A DNA stretch of 64,000 bases. Source: Betaproteobacteria bacterium. GTDB lineage: Bacteria > Pseudomonadota > Gammaproteobacteria > Burkholderiales > Casimicrobiaceae. Both the position numbers and the translations under genes were made by a program. This document shows, piece by piece, positions 27,879 through 35,710 of this stretch. Where the stretch lies: contig JADIZG010000003.1 in assembly GCA_016704895.1 (NCBI GenBank), positions 62,001 through 126,000 on the forward strand, given 5' to 3'. Each line of letters opens with the position of its first letter. Within the stretch, counting starts at the first letter, position 1. A model generated the notes under the pieces. That model was not told the origin of the DNA, did not search any database, and saw only the letters and a list, made by a program, of their open reading frames with translations.

Positions 27879-29381
27879 ATGGACATGACCACCCGCCACC
27901 TGATCAGCGATGCCGCCAACGCCTTCCTGGCGGCGCCGAAGCGGATGCTGATCGGCGCCGACTGGGTCGACGCCGCCGACGGCGCGCAGCTCGACGTCCG
28001 CAACCCCGCCACCGGCGAGGTGTTCGCGCAGGTGCCCGCGGGCAAGGCCGCCGACGTCGACCGCGCGGTGCGCGCCGCACGCGCTGCATTCGAGGAGGGG
28101 CCCTGGCCCGCGATGTCGCCGGTGCAGCGCGAGCGCCTGCTGCTCGCACTCGCCGACAAGGTCGAGGCGAACGCGCAGGAGCTCGCGGAGCTCGAGTCGC
28201 TCGACAACGGCAAGTCGGTGATGCTCGCGCGCCACGTCGACATGGCGATGGCGGTGGACTTCCTGCGCTACATGGCGGGCTGGGCGACCAAGATCGAAGG
28301 CGCGACGCACGACGTGTCGGTGCCGTTCATTCCGCAGGCGAAGTTCTTCGCGTGGACACGACGCGAACCCGTCGGCGTCGTCGGGGCGATCATCCCGTGG
28401 AACTTCCCGCTGCTGATGGCGGCCTGGAAGATCGGTCCCGCGCTCGCCGCCGGCTGCACCGTCGTGCTCAAGCCCGCGGAAGAGACGCCGCTCACCGCGC
28501 TGCGCCTGGGCCAGCTCATCCTCGAGGCCGGCATCCCGCCCGGCGTCGTCAACATCGTGACCGGGCTCGGCGAGACCGCCGGCGCGGCCCTGGCCTCCCA
28601 CCCCGGCGTCGCGAAGATCGCGTTCACCGGGTCGACCGCGGTCGGCAAGCTCGTCCAGCGCGCGGCGATCGAGAACATGACGCGCGTGTCGCTCGAGCTC
28701 GGCGGCAAGTCGCCGGTCATCGTTCTCGACGACGCCGATCCCGCGCAGGCGGCGGTCGGCGCGGCGCAGGCGATCTTCTTCAACCAGGGCCAGGTCTGCA
28801 CCGCCGGATCGCGCCTGTACGTGCAGAAGAAGCTGTTCGACAAGGTCGTGAGCGAGCTCGCCTCGATCGCGAACGCCATGAAGCTCGGCCCCGGCCTCGA
28901 TCCGGCAAGCGAACTGGGGCCGCTCGTCTCCGAGGTGCAGCGCGATCGCGTGTGCAGCTACATCGACAGCGGCGTCGGCCAGGGGGCGAAGGTCGCCTCC
29001 GGCGGCGGCCGCTCGGGCGAGAAGGGCTACTTCGTCAAGCCGACCGTGCTCGTCGACGTGCGGCAGGACATGCGCGTCGTGCAGGAGGAGATCTTCGGCC
29101 CGGTCGTCGTCGCGCTTCCCTACGACGACATCGACGAGGCGGTCAGGCTCGCGAACGACACGCCGTACGGCCTGGGAGCGTCGATCTGGTCGAACGACCT
29201 CGCGCGCGTCCACCGGATGATCCCGCGCATCAAGGCGGGCACCGTGTGGGTGAATTGCCACAGCATGCTCGACGCGAGCCTTCCGTTCGGCGGATTCAAG
29301 CAGTCGGGCATCGGCCGCGAGATGGGACGCGCCGCGCTCGACATGTTCACGGAAACCAAGTCGGTGATGATGGCGGTGTGA
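27879..29381 (+). CDS. NAD-dependent aldehyde dehydrogenase (phenylacetaldehyde/betaine-aldehyde dehydrogenase-like)
   Basis: 500 aa ALDH-superfamily enzyme. It has the cofactor segment GVVGAIIPWNFPLLMAAWKI, a GST turn (IAFTGSTAVGKLVQ), the catalytic Glu273 in VSLELGGKSPVIV and the catalytic Cys307 in NQGQVCTAGSRLYV. No signal peptide, so it is cytoplasmic. It lies 24 nt upstream of qhpA. QHNDH releases aldehydes from primary amines, and this enzyme would oxidise them to acids, so the two make a short amine-to-acid pathway. In Pseudomonas an aldehyde dehydrogenase of this kind accompanies phenylethylamine use by QHNDH. The substrate range is inferred from that context. Confidence 0.93.
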   Translation: MDMTTRHLISDAANAFLAAPKRMLIGADWVDAADGAQLDVRNPATGEVFAQVPAGKAADVDRAVRAARAAFEEGPWPAMSPVQRERLLLALADKVEANAQELAELESLDNGKSVMLARHVDMAMAVDFLRYMAGWATKIEGATHDVSVPFIPQAKFFAWTRREPVGVVGAIIPWNFPLLMAAWKIGPALAAGCTVVLKPAEETPLTALRLGQLILEAGIPPGVVNIVTGLGETAGAALASHPGVAKIAFTGSTAVGKLVQRAAIENMTRVSLELGGKSPVIVLDDADPAQAAVGAAQAIFFNQGQVCTAGSRLYVQKKLFDKVVSELASIANAMKLGPGLDPASELGPLVSEVQRDRVCSYIDSGVGQGAKVASGGGRSGEKGYFVKPTVLVDVRQDMRVVQEEIFGPVVVALPYDDIDEAVRLANDTPYGLGASIWSNDLARVHRMIPRIKAGTVWVNCHSMLDASLPFGGFKQSGIGREMGRAALDMFTETKSVMMAV

Positions 29382-29405
29382 GCCGCGCACTCCGGGAGGA
29401 TCTCG

Positions 29406-30965
29406 ATGCGACACGATTGGAGATCGACGATCGTCGCCGGCCTCGCGCTGGCCGGCCTGTCCGCCGGCGCGCAGGCCTTCGACCAGGATTCGCTCGTCAT
29501 GAACAAGTGCGGGACCTGCCATGCGCCGACGGCGGACGGACGGGTTCCGCGCGTCGAGGACATCCGGACGACCCCCGAGGAATGGACGGTCATCGTCGAC
29601 CGGATGCGCCGGCTGCACGGCATGAAGCTCCGGGAAGGCGAGATGGACCGGCTGCTCAAGGAGCTCGCCGCCACGCAGAGCCTGACGCCCGACGAGCAGG
29701 CGCAGGTGAGCTACCTGTCGCTGTGGCACAACTCGCAGCGGGTCGAGGAGCCGTCCGGCAAGGACGAGGAGAAGATCTACGCGACCTGCGTGCGCTGCCA
29801 CACCGCGGGCAAGATCCACTCGTACCGGATGACGCCCGAGGCCTGGACGAAGCTCCGGGACTTCCACCTCTACATCTCGCCCACCGTCGTCTTCACGATG
29901 CGCGAGATGCGCTGGATTCCCGAGGCGGACGCGGCGTTCGCCCATTTCGCGAAGAAGCTGCCGTACGGCAATGCGTGGAAGGCGCCCGCGACCAGGCTCG
30001 ACGGCGCGTGGGCCGTGTTCGGCTACGCGCCCGGTCGCGGCACCTATCGCGGCGAGGCGCGGATCGCGGACGCGGGCAATGCCGAGCTGAAGCTGACGGG
30101 CAGCCTCACGTATGCGGACGGCACCGCCGAGACGTTCGCCGGCGACGGCACGCTCTACGGCGGCGTCGCGCTCCGGACACGCACGAGCAACAACGGTTTC
30201 GCCTCGCACGGCGCGTTCATCGTCTCGGGCGACGAGATCCGCGGCGAATGGCACCTGCCTGCGCCCGACTTCCGCACGTCGGGCTCGCGCTGGATCCGGT
30301 TGGGCGACCAGCCGAAAGTCGCGCGCATCGTGCCGGGATTCCTGCTCGCGGGCGAGAAGACGACCCTCACGGTCGAAGGCGTGAACCTGCCCGACGCCAG
30401 GGCCGCCGACGTCGCGTTCGCCGGGGGCGCCGTCAAGGTGCTCGGCGTCAGGCGCGCGGGGCCCGGAGCCCTCGAGCTCACCGTCGTGAGCAGCGCGCCG
30501 GCGCTGGCGACGGCGAAGGTGTCGGTCAAGGGACTCGACGCCGGCACCGTCACGCTCGCGCCGGCCATCGACCGCATCGCGATCGTGCCGGAGGTGGGTC
30601 GCGCGCGCATGTCGGGAGGCACGAACTATCCGCCGGAAGGCGTGCAGTTCGAGGCCATCGCCTACGCGAAGGCCGGCGGCAGGAAGGCGCCGGACGTCGC
30701 GCTGGGGCCGGTCCCGGCGACGTTCCGGCTCACCGAGCTCAAGACGCGTCCCGGCGACGACGACATGACCTGGCTCGGGACGATCCTTCCCAACGGCAGC
30801 TACCTGCCGACGGTCGACTACGCGCCGAACCCGAAGCGCACCTACACCGGCGAGAACAGCGGGCTCGTCAAGGTCCTGGCCCGCTACAAGCGCGGCCAGC
30901 GAACCTACGACGCGCAGGCCGAGCTCGTCGTCACGGTGCCCGACTACATCGCGAGGATCCGTTGA
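29406..30965 (+). CDS. qhpA: Quinohemoprotein amine dehydrogenase alpha subunit (di-heme)
   Basis: Largest subunit of the periplasmic enzyme that oxidises aliphatic and aromatic amines. A signal peptide ends GAQA before FDQDS (residue 25). Two c-type heme motifs are present: CGTCH (35-39) and CVRCH (128-132), carried by an N-terminal di-heme domain. Beta-rich domains follow, with the Ig-like segments PGFLLAGEKTTLTVEGVNLP and MTWLGTILPNGSYLPTVDYA. The 519 aa precursor matches the family. It is first of the qhp run, with the radical-SAM gene overlapping its stop. Confidence 0.95.
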   Translation: MRHDWRSTIVAGLALAGLSAGAQAFDQDSLVMNKCGTCHAPTADGRVPRVEDIRTTPEEWTVIVDRMRRLHGMKLREGEMDRLLKELAATQSLTPDEQAQVSYLSLWHNSQRVEEPSGKDEEKIYATCVRCHTAGKIHSYRMTPEAWTKLRDFHLYISPTVVFTMREMRWIPEADAAFAHFAKKLPYGNAWKAPATRLDGAWAVFGYAPGRGTYRGEARIADAGNAELKLTGSLTYADGTAETFAGDGTLYGGVALRTRTSNNGFASHGAFIVSGDEIRGEWHLPAPDFRTSGSRWIRLGDQPKVARIVPGFLLAGEKTTLTVEGVNLPDARAADVAFAGGAVKVLGVRRAGPGALELTVVSSAPALATAKVSVKGLDAGTVTLAPAIDRIAIVPEVGRARMSGGTNYPPEGVQFEAIAYAKAGGRKAPDVALGPVPATFRLTELKTRPGDDDMTWLGTILPNGSYLPTVDYAPNPKRTYTGENSGLVKVLARYKRGQRTYDAQAELVVTVPDYIARIR

Positions 30966-32377
30966 CCCAGACCTGGACGCTCGCGGACCACCGCGTGTTC
31001 GCGCCGCCTGCCGGTGCCGAAGGCGAGGCACTGCTCTTCGGCGCGGACCAGGCGAGCCTGTTCGCGATCGACCGCGCCACGCGCGAGGTCATCGACCGCT
31101 GGCGGCAGCGCGGCGCGATCGACCTCGACGAAGTGCCGCTGCCGGATCGCGAGGTCCTCGACGCGCTCGCCGAAGCGCAGCTGCTCGTCCCGTCGGCGTG
31201 GTTGCGCAAGTCGCCGCGGCCGGCGATCGACCCGGCCACGGTTCCGCTCGCCACGCTGGTCCTCGAGGCCGCGCAGGCCTGCAATCTCCGTTGCACCTAC
31301 TGCTACGCCGGCGGCGGCTCCTACGGCGGCGAGGCCCGCGTGATGCGCCCGGAGCTCGCCGCGCGCGCCGCGCGCCACCTCGTCGAAGCGTCCGGGGACC
31401 GCGAAAGCGTCACGCTCGTGCTGTTCGGCGGCGAGCCGCTGCTGAACCTCCCTGCGCTGAAGGCCGCCGTGCTGGAAGGCGAAGCGGCAGCCGCTGAGCG
31501 AGGCAAGAAGCTGGTCGTCTCGATCACGACGAACGGCACGCGCTTCACGCCCGAGGCGCTCGACTTCCTCGCCGAGCATCGCATCGGCGTGTCGGTCAGC
31601 ATCGACGGACCGCCCGACCTGCACGACGCCAACCGTCCCTACGTGGGAACCCACGGACGCGGCAGCTACGCCGACGTCGTCGACGGGGTGGCACGGCTGC
31701 GCGAGCGCACCGGCAGGCCTCCCGCCGCGCGCGTGACGCTCAATCCCGACCAGTGGGCGCGCATCCCCGAGGTGTTCGAGCACGTGCTCGGCCTGGGCTT
31801 CCTCGAGGTGGGGATCGCGCCGACGAGCCCGGTCAGCGCGAAGCTCCTGCCGACGCCCGAGCAGGACGAGGCGCTCCTGGCCGGCTTCTCGAGCCTCGCG
31901 CAGCGTTTCGTCGCCGAGGCCGAACGCGGCCGCGTGCTGCCGTTCTCCAACCTGCTCGACCTGCTCGCCAAGCTCCATCTCGGTCAGGTCAAGGCCGTCC
32001 CCTGCGGCGCGGGCCTGGGATACGTCGCGATGGACGCGGAAGGCGCGTTCTTTCTGTGCCACCGGTTCGCGGGCAACGGCAAGTTCCGCATCGGCGACCT
32101 CGACGCGGGCATCGATCACGCGAAGGTCCGGGCGTGCCTCGACGAGCAGGCGGCCCCGCGCGAGGACGCGTGCTCGTCGTGCTGGGCGCGCAGCCTGTGT
32201 GCCGGCGGCTGCCACTACGAGAACCACCAGCGCGAGTCCGAACTCGGCCTTCCGCAGGGGGGGTCCTGCCACTTCATCCGGCGCTGGATCGAGCTCGGCA
32301 TCCGCACCTACGGCGCGTTGCGCGCCGACCCCGACCACCCGGTGCTCGCCTTCCTCGGCCGGCGCGCCGATGGCTGA
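30962..32377 (+). CDS. qhpD: QHNDH maturation radical-SAM enzyme QhpD
   Basis: Builds the intra-peptide thioether bonds between Cys and Asp/Glu side chains of the gamma subunit. The TTG start at 30962 overlaps the qhpA stop (TTGA); there is no other in-frame start nearby. The radical-SAM cluster motif is CNLRCTYC (Cys107, 111, 114), followed by LVLFGGEPLLN and the C-terminal SPASM-like cysteines PCGAGLGYVAMDAEGAFFLC, CSSCWARSLCAGGCHYEN and GGSCHF. The 471 aa length agrees with known QhpD. It acts in the cytoplasm before export of the subunit. Confidence 0.94.
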   Translation: MTQTWTLADHRVFAPPAGAEGEALLFGADQASLFAIDRATREVIDRWRQRGAIDLDEVPLPDREVLDALAEAQLLVPSAWLRKSPRPAIDPATVPLATLVLEAAQACNLRCTYCYAGGGSYGGEARVMRPELAARAARHLVEASGDRESVTLVLFGGEPLLNLPALKAAVLEGEAAAAERGKKLVVSITTNGTRFTPEALDFLAEHRIGVSVSIDGPPDLHDANRPYVGTHGRGSYADVVDGVARLRERTGRPPAARVTLNPDQWARIPEVFEHVLGLGFLEVGIAPTSPVSAKLLPTPEQDEALLAGFSSLAQRFVAEAERGRVLPFSNLLDLLAKLHLGQVKAVPCGAGLGYVAMDAEGAFFLCHRFAGNGKFRIGDLDAGIDHAKVRACLDEQAAPREDACSSCWARSLCAGGCHYENHQRESELGLPQGGSCHFIRRWIELGIRTYGALRADPDHPVLAFLGRRADG

Positions 32378-32398
32378 ACGTCCGCGAAAGGACATGCG

Positions 32399-32722
32399 AT
32401 GAAGAAGAAGCTCATCGAAGCGCTGAACGAGAAGGCGAAGGCGATCGAGCGCCTCGCCGACGGCGAGCAGCCGTCCGCCGAGCCGCTCGCACAGCGCCGG
32501 ATGCCCCAGGGCTGCACGACGATCTTCGACACCGGCTGGGAGACCAATCCGAGGCCGACCTATCCGGTCGGCAACTGCCAGGCCTCGGCGCGCGACTTCC
32601 ACGGCTGCGTCGGCGACTGCTGGTGGCCCGCGCAGATGCCCGACGGTCTCACCAACCATCGCGAGTTCGACGTCCAGTGCCCCAACGTCGCGCGCGACTG
32701 GCGCAACCTCAAGTACGACTAG
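32399..32722 (+). CDS. qhpC: Quinohemoprotein amine dehydrogenase gamma subunit (CTQ carrier)
   Basis: 107 aa catalytic subunit carrying cysteine tryptophylquinone. Its N-terminal leader of about 28-35 residues (MKKKLIEALNEKAKAIERLA) is the part removed by QhpE in other species. Spacing to the known Paracoccus residues is exact. Cys70 and Trp76 would form CTQ (GCVGDCWWPAQ). The thioether pairs would be Cys39-Glu48, Cys60-Asp66 and Cys74-Asp82. An extra cysteine, Cys94 (FDVQCPNVARDW), falls where relatives I recall have no Cys. The subunit starts 21 nt after qhpD and is 9 nt before qhpB. Confidence 0.95.
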   Translation: MKKKLIEALNEKAKAIERLADGEQPSAEPLAQRRMPQGCTTIFDTGWETNPRPTYPVGNCQASARDFHGCVGDCWWPAQMPDGLTNHREFDVQCPNVARDWRNLKYD

Positions 32723-32731
32723 GAGAGCGGC

Positions 32732-33745
32732 ATGACCCGGCTCCATTCGCTGTTGCCTGCGCTCGCCGCGCTGCTGTGCATCGCGGCATCGCCTCCCGTC
32801 GCCGCCGGCGACCGCTACTACCACATGGGTTACGGGATGATCCAGGTGATCGACGGCGACACCGACACGATCGTCGCCGACATCCCGATCAAGGGCGCGA
32901 CGCGCGACACCGACGTCACGTCGGACCGCAGGTTCATGTACGTGGCGACCAACCGGCACCTCGTGCACAAGGTCGACCTCGCGCAGAACCGCGTCGTCTC
33001 GACCGCGGACGTCAAGGCCGACGGCTGGGACCGGGTGATGTTCGGCTTCGTGCTCGCCCAGGACGGCGCCACCGGCTACGGCGCGTTCATGTCGCGGCGC
33101 GCGGACAAGGGCGAGGTGTTCATCGGCAAGCCGGTCGTCGCGCAGTTCGAGCTCGACACCGGCAGGATCCTGCGCAGCGTCGAGGTGCCGTGGGGAATCG
33201 CGCATCTCGTGAGCGTCCGGGACGCCAAGGGGATCTATGCGTTCGGCCAGGACCTCTACAAGATCGACACGACCGGCGCCGACCTCAAGGTCGTCGAGAC
33301 CGTCCCGATGTTCGACAAGGGCATCAACATGCTGCCGTTCTGGGACTACGCGTTCGACAACGGCGGCATCGCCAGCATGAACTACTACACCGCGACCGCG
33401 ATGGGCGTGATGCTCGTCGACCAGCGCACCGGCGCCATCGACGACATCGTGCTGAAGGGCGACCCCGCGATGGCCTACTCGGTGGTCCTCGCCCCCGACC
33501 GCAGGAAGGCGTATGCGGTGATGGACGACCTCACCGAGATCGACCTCGCGAAGAAGACGTACCTCCGGTCGGTGCCGATCGCCGAGGGCACCTGCTACGG
33601 CGTCAACGTGTCGTCCGACGGGAGGAAGGTCTACGTCGGCGGCGGCGGATCGACGCTGACCGTCTACGACGCGCAGACGCTGAAGCCCATCAAGGTGCTG
33701 CAGATGGCGTCCGACGGCATGGACGTGCGCAGGCTCCGGTTCTGA
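32732..33745 (+). CDS. qhpB: Quinohemoprotein amine dehydrogenase beta subunit (seven-bladed propeller)
   Basis: 337 aa secreted beta-propeller that holds the gamma subunit between itself and alpha. The signal peptide LPALAALLCIAASPPVAAG ends before DRYYHMGYGM. Repeats of YVTN-like blades follow: IQVIDGDTDTIVADIPI, FMYVATNRHLVHKVDLA and KVYVGGGGSTLTVYDAQTLK. AGGAGAG lies upstream of ATG 32732. The gene order A-D-C-B is that of known qhp operons. Confidence 0.94.
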   Translation: MTRLHSLLPALAALLCIAASPPVAAGDRYYHMGYGMIQVIDGDTDTIVADIPIKGATRDTDVTSDRRFMYVATNRHLVHKVDLAQNRVVSTADVKADGWDRVMFGFVLAQDGATGYGAFMSRRADKGEVFIGKPVVAQFELDTGRILRSVEVPWGIAHLVSVRDAKGIYAFGQDLYKIDTTGADLKVVETVPMFDKGINMLPFWDYAFDNGGIASMNYYTATAMGVMLVDQRTGAIDDIVLKGDPAMAYSVVLAPDRRKAYAVMDDLTEIDLAKKTYLRSVPIAEGTCYGVNVSSDGRKVYVGGGGSTLTVYDAQTLKPIKVLQMASDGMDVRRLRF

Positions 33746-33788
33746 GGCCGGGGTGCACTGAGTCGCTCGAGGCAGGAGACCGCGCCGG

Positions 33789-34628
33789 GTGGACTACGGA
33801 CTGCGACTGACGACCCCCTGCGAGGTCCCGGCGGACCCGCGCGACGCGTGCCCGCCCGATTGGCGCGACCTGCTTCCGCCGGGTCGCGCCGTCGCGCTGT
33901 ATTTCGGGACCGAGTTCTGCGAGGACCGGCTGCCCGACCTCGACGACGCGAACGCGTACTGCGCGGTCGCGCGCGCCCACGGCCTCGAGCCCACGCTGAC
34001 CACGCCGCTGGTCTCGCCCGAGGGGTTGGGCAAGGTGGACCGGCTGCTCGCCGGGCTCGCGTTGAACGGCTGGCATCCGGCGGTCGTGTTCAACGACTGG
34101 GGCGTGCTCGAGCTCCTGCGCGAGCGCCATCGCACGCTGCCGCGCCGTGCCGGCCGCCTCGTCAACCGGTCGCTGCGGGATCCGCGTGCGTACCGCGATG
34201 CCCCCGCCGGCACCGCCACGCACGACGTGTCGCGCTTCACGCGGTTGCGCACGCTCCTGCGCGGCCTCGGCGTCGGGGCGATCGAAACCGATGCGGACCT
34301 CGAAGGCGGGTTCCTCGGCGACCGCGACGACGGCGGCGCCGCGCCGCTCGACCGCGCGCTCCACTTCCCGTACACCTACGCAGCGTCGGGCCGCGTTTGC
34401 CCGCTCAAGGCCGCGCTGTATCCCGAAGGGGGCGGCTTCGCGCAGGCGTTCGCCGATCCCTGCCCCGCCCCGTGCCGGGGCAAGCCGCTGCCCGTCCGCC
34501 GTGCGGACACCGCGCTGCCGCACTGGCGAGCAGGCAACACGCTCTTCTACGAGCCTCCGCACGAAGCGACTCGCGCGTGGCTGCCCCACGCCGACCGGAT
34601 CGTCGTCCACGCGATGGCGGCGCCGTGA
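33789..34628 (+). CDS. U32-family protein resembling UbiV, in the qhp operon
   Basis: 279 aa from GTG 33789. I compare it with UbiV from memory. AVALYFGTEFCEDRL (Cys44), AVVFNDWGVLELL and FPYTYAASGRVCPLKAAL (Cys204) align in order with UbiV, and the pair Cys225-x3-Cys229 (DPCPAPC) completes a four-Cys set spaced like the 4Fe-4S ligands of UbiV. UbiU/UbiV and the tRNA/rRNA-hydroxylating U32 proteins act as O2-independent hydroxylases. The gene sits between the structural qhp genes and a UbiU-like gene whose GTG start overlaps its stop (GTGA). I infer a hydroxylation role in CTQ formation. A peptidase role, the older label for U32, is less likely. Confidence 0.8.
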   Translation: MDYGLRLTTPCEVPADPRDACPPDWRDLLPPGRAVALYFGTEFCEDRLPDLDDANAYCAVARAHGLEPTLTTPLVSPEGLGKVDRLLAGLALNGWHPAVVFNDWGVLELLRERHRTLPRRAGRLVNRSLRDPRAYRDAPAGTATHDVSRFTRLRTLLRGLGVGAIETDADLEGGFLGDRDDGGAAPLDRALHFPYTYAASGRVCPLKAALYPEGGGFAQAFADPCPAPCRGKPLPVRRADTALPHWRAGNTLFYEPPHEATRAWLPHADRIVVHAMAAP

Positions 34629-35710
34629 AGATCCTGGCCCCGCTCAGGAGCGCCGACGAGGTGCTGCCGCTCGCGGAGGCAGGCGCGGGCGAGTTCTACT
34701 GCGGCGTGACCCCTCCCGGCTGGGAGGCGGCGTTCGGCCAGGCGTCGGTGCACCGGCGGAGCGCGCGATCCGCCGGCGTTTCCGGGCTCGAGGAACTCCG
34801 GCAGATCGTCGCGCTCGCCGGCGACGCGCCGGTGTTCGCGACGCTCAACGCGGCGTCGTATCCCGCGGGAGCGATCCCGCGCCTGGTCGACTTCGGCCGG
34901 ATGCTCGTCGAGGAGGCGAACGTCGCCGCGCTGATCGTCGCGGAGCTGGAGCTCATCCTCGCGCTCGGCGATGCCGGCCTCGCCGGACGCGTTCACGTCT
35001 CGAGCCTGGCGACCTGCCGGAACCCGGGCGCCGCGGCGTTCTACCGGAGCCTCGGCGTCTCCCGCGTGATCCTGCCGCGCCACATGACGCTCGCCGAGAT
35101 CGAGCAGACGGCGATTCCCGGGCTCGAGTGGGAGGCGTTCCTGCTCAACGACGGCTGCGCGTTCGAGGAAGGCACCTGCTCGACGACGCACGCGTTCCGA
35201 CCCTATTGCATCGACGACCAGGTCGGCCACGCGCAGGGGCGGCTCGACGAGCGCTACGCGTTCTGGAAATGGACGCTCAACAACTGCGGCTGCCAGACGA
35301 GCCGCGGCTACACGCTGGGCCCCTGCGGCCTGTGCGCGCTCGCGCGCCTCGAGCGTGCCGGCGTCGAGAGCCTGAAGGTCGTCGGACGCGAGGCGCCGCT
35401 CGCGCGCAAGCTGGGGTCGGTCCGCCTCGCCTCGATCGCGCTTCGCCTCGCCGAAGGCGGCGGCACGCGCGAAGCGATCCGCGACGCCGTCGTCGCCGAG
35501 CGCGGCGCGCCGGAGCTCTGCGAAAGCGCGCATCTGTGCTACTACCCCGACGTCTGGGCCGACACGCTCCCGAAGCCGCGTCAGGCGCAGGCGACATCGA
35601 CCCGGAAGGCGCCGGGCCATTCCCCTGCGGCTGCGGACCGCGCCGACGAGACGCGTCGTGCCGATCCACGCCGAAGTGCCTGCGCCGAGCACCGCCACGC
35701 GGAGCGGATC
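34625..35710 (+). CDS. U32-family protein resembling UbiU, in the qhp operon (reads into qhpF)
   Basis: Start GTG 34625 overlaps the upstream stop. A TIM-barrel-like U32 pattern is clear: KILAPLRSADEVLPLAEAG, GRVHVSSLATCRNPGAAAFY, SRVILPRHMTLAEIEQTAIP and EAFLLNDGCAFEEGTC. Cys178 and Cys185 (C-x6-C) match the first two cluster ligands of UbiU; Cys195 and one of Cys221/223/234/237 could be the others. Similarity fades after DVWADTLPKPRQ (about 35580). No stop codon follows in this frame: it runs straight into the qhpF transporter (to 37444). I end it at the probable qhpF start; a lost stop through an indel, or a true fusion, are the alternatives. Confidence 0.78.

Noticed and set aside
33789..35710. 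Collagenase-like U32 peptidases
   Set aside because: The U32 peptidase label is historical; the four-Cys patterns fit the Fe-S hydroxylase branch better.
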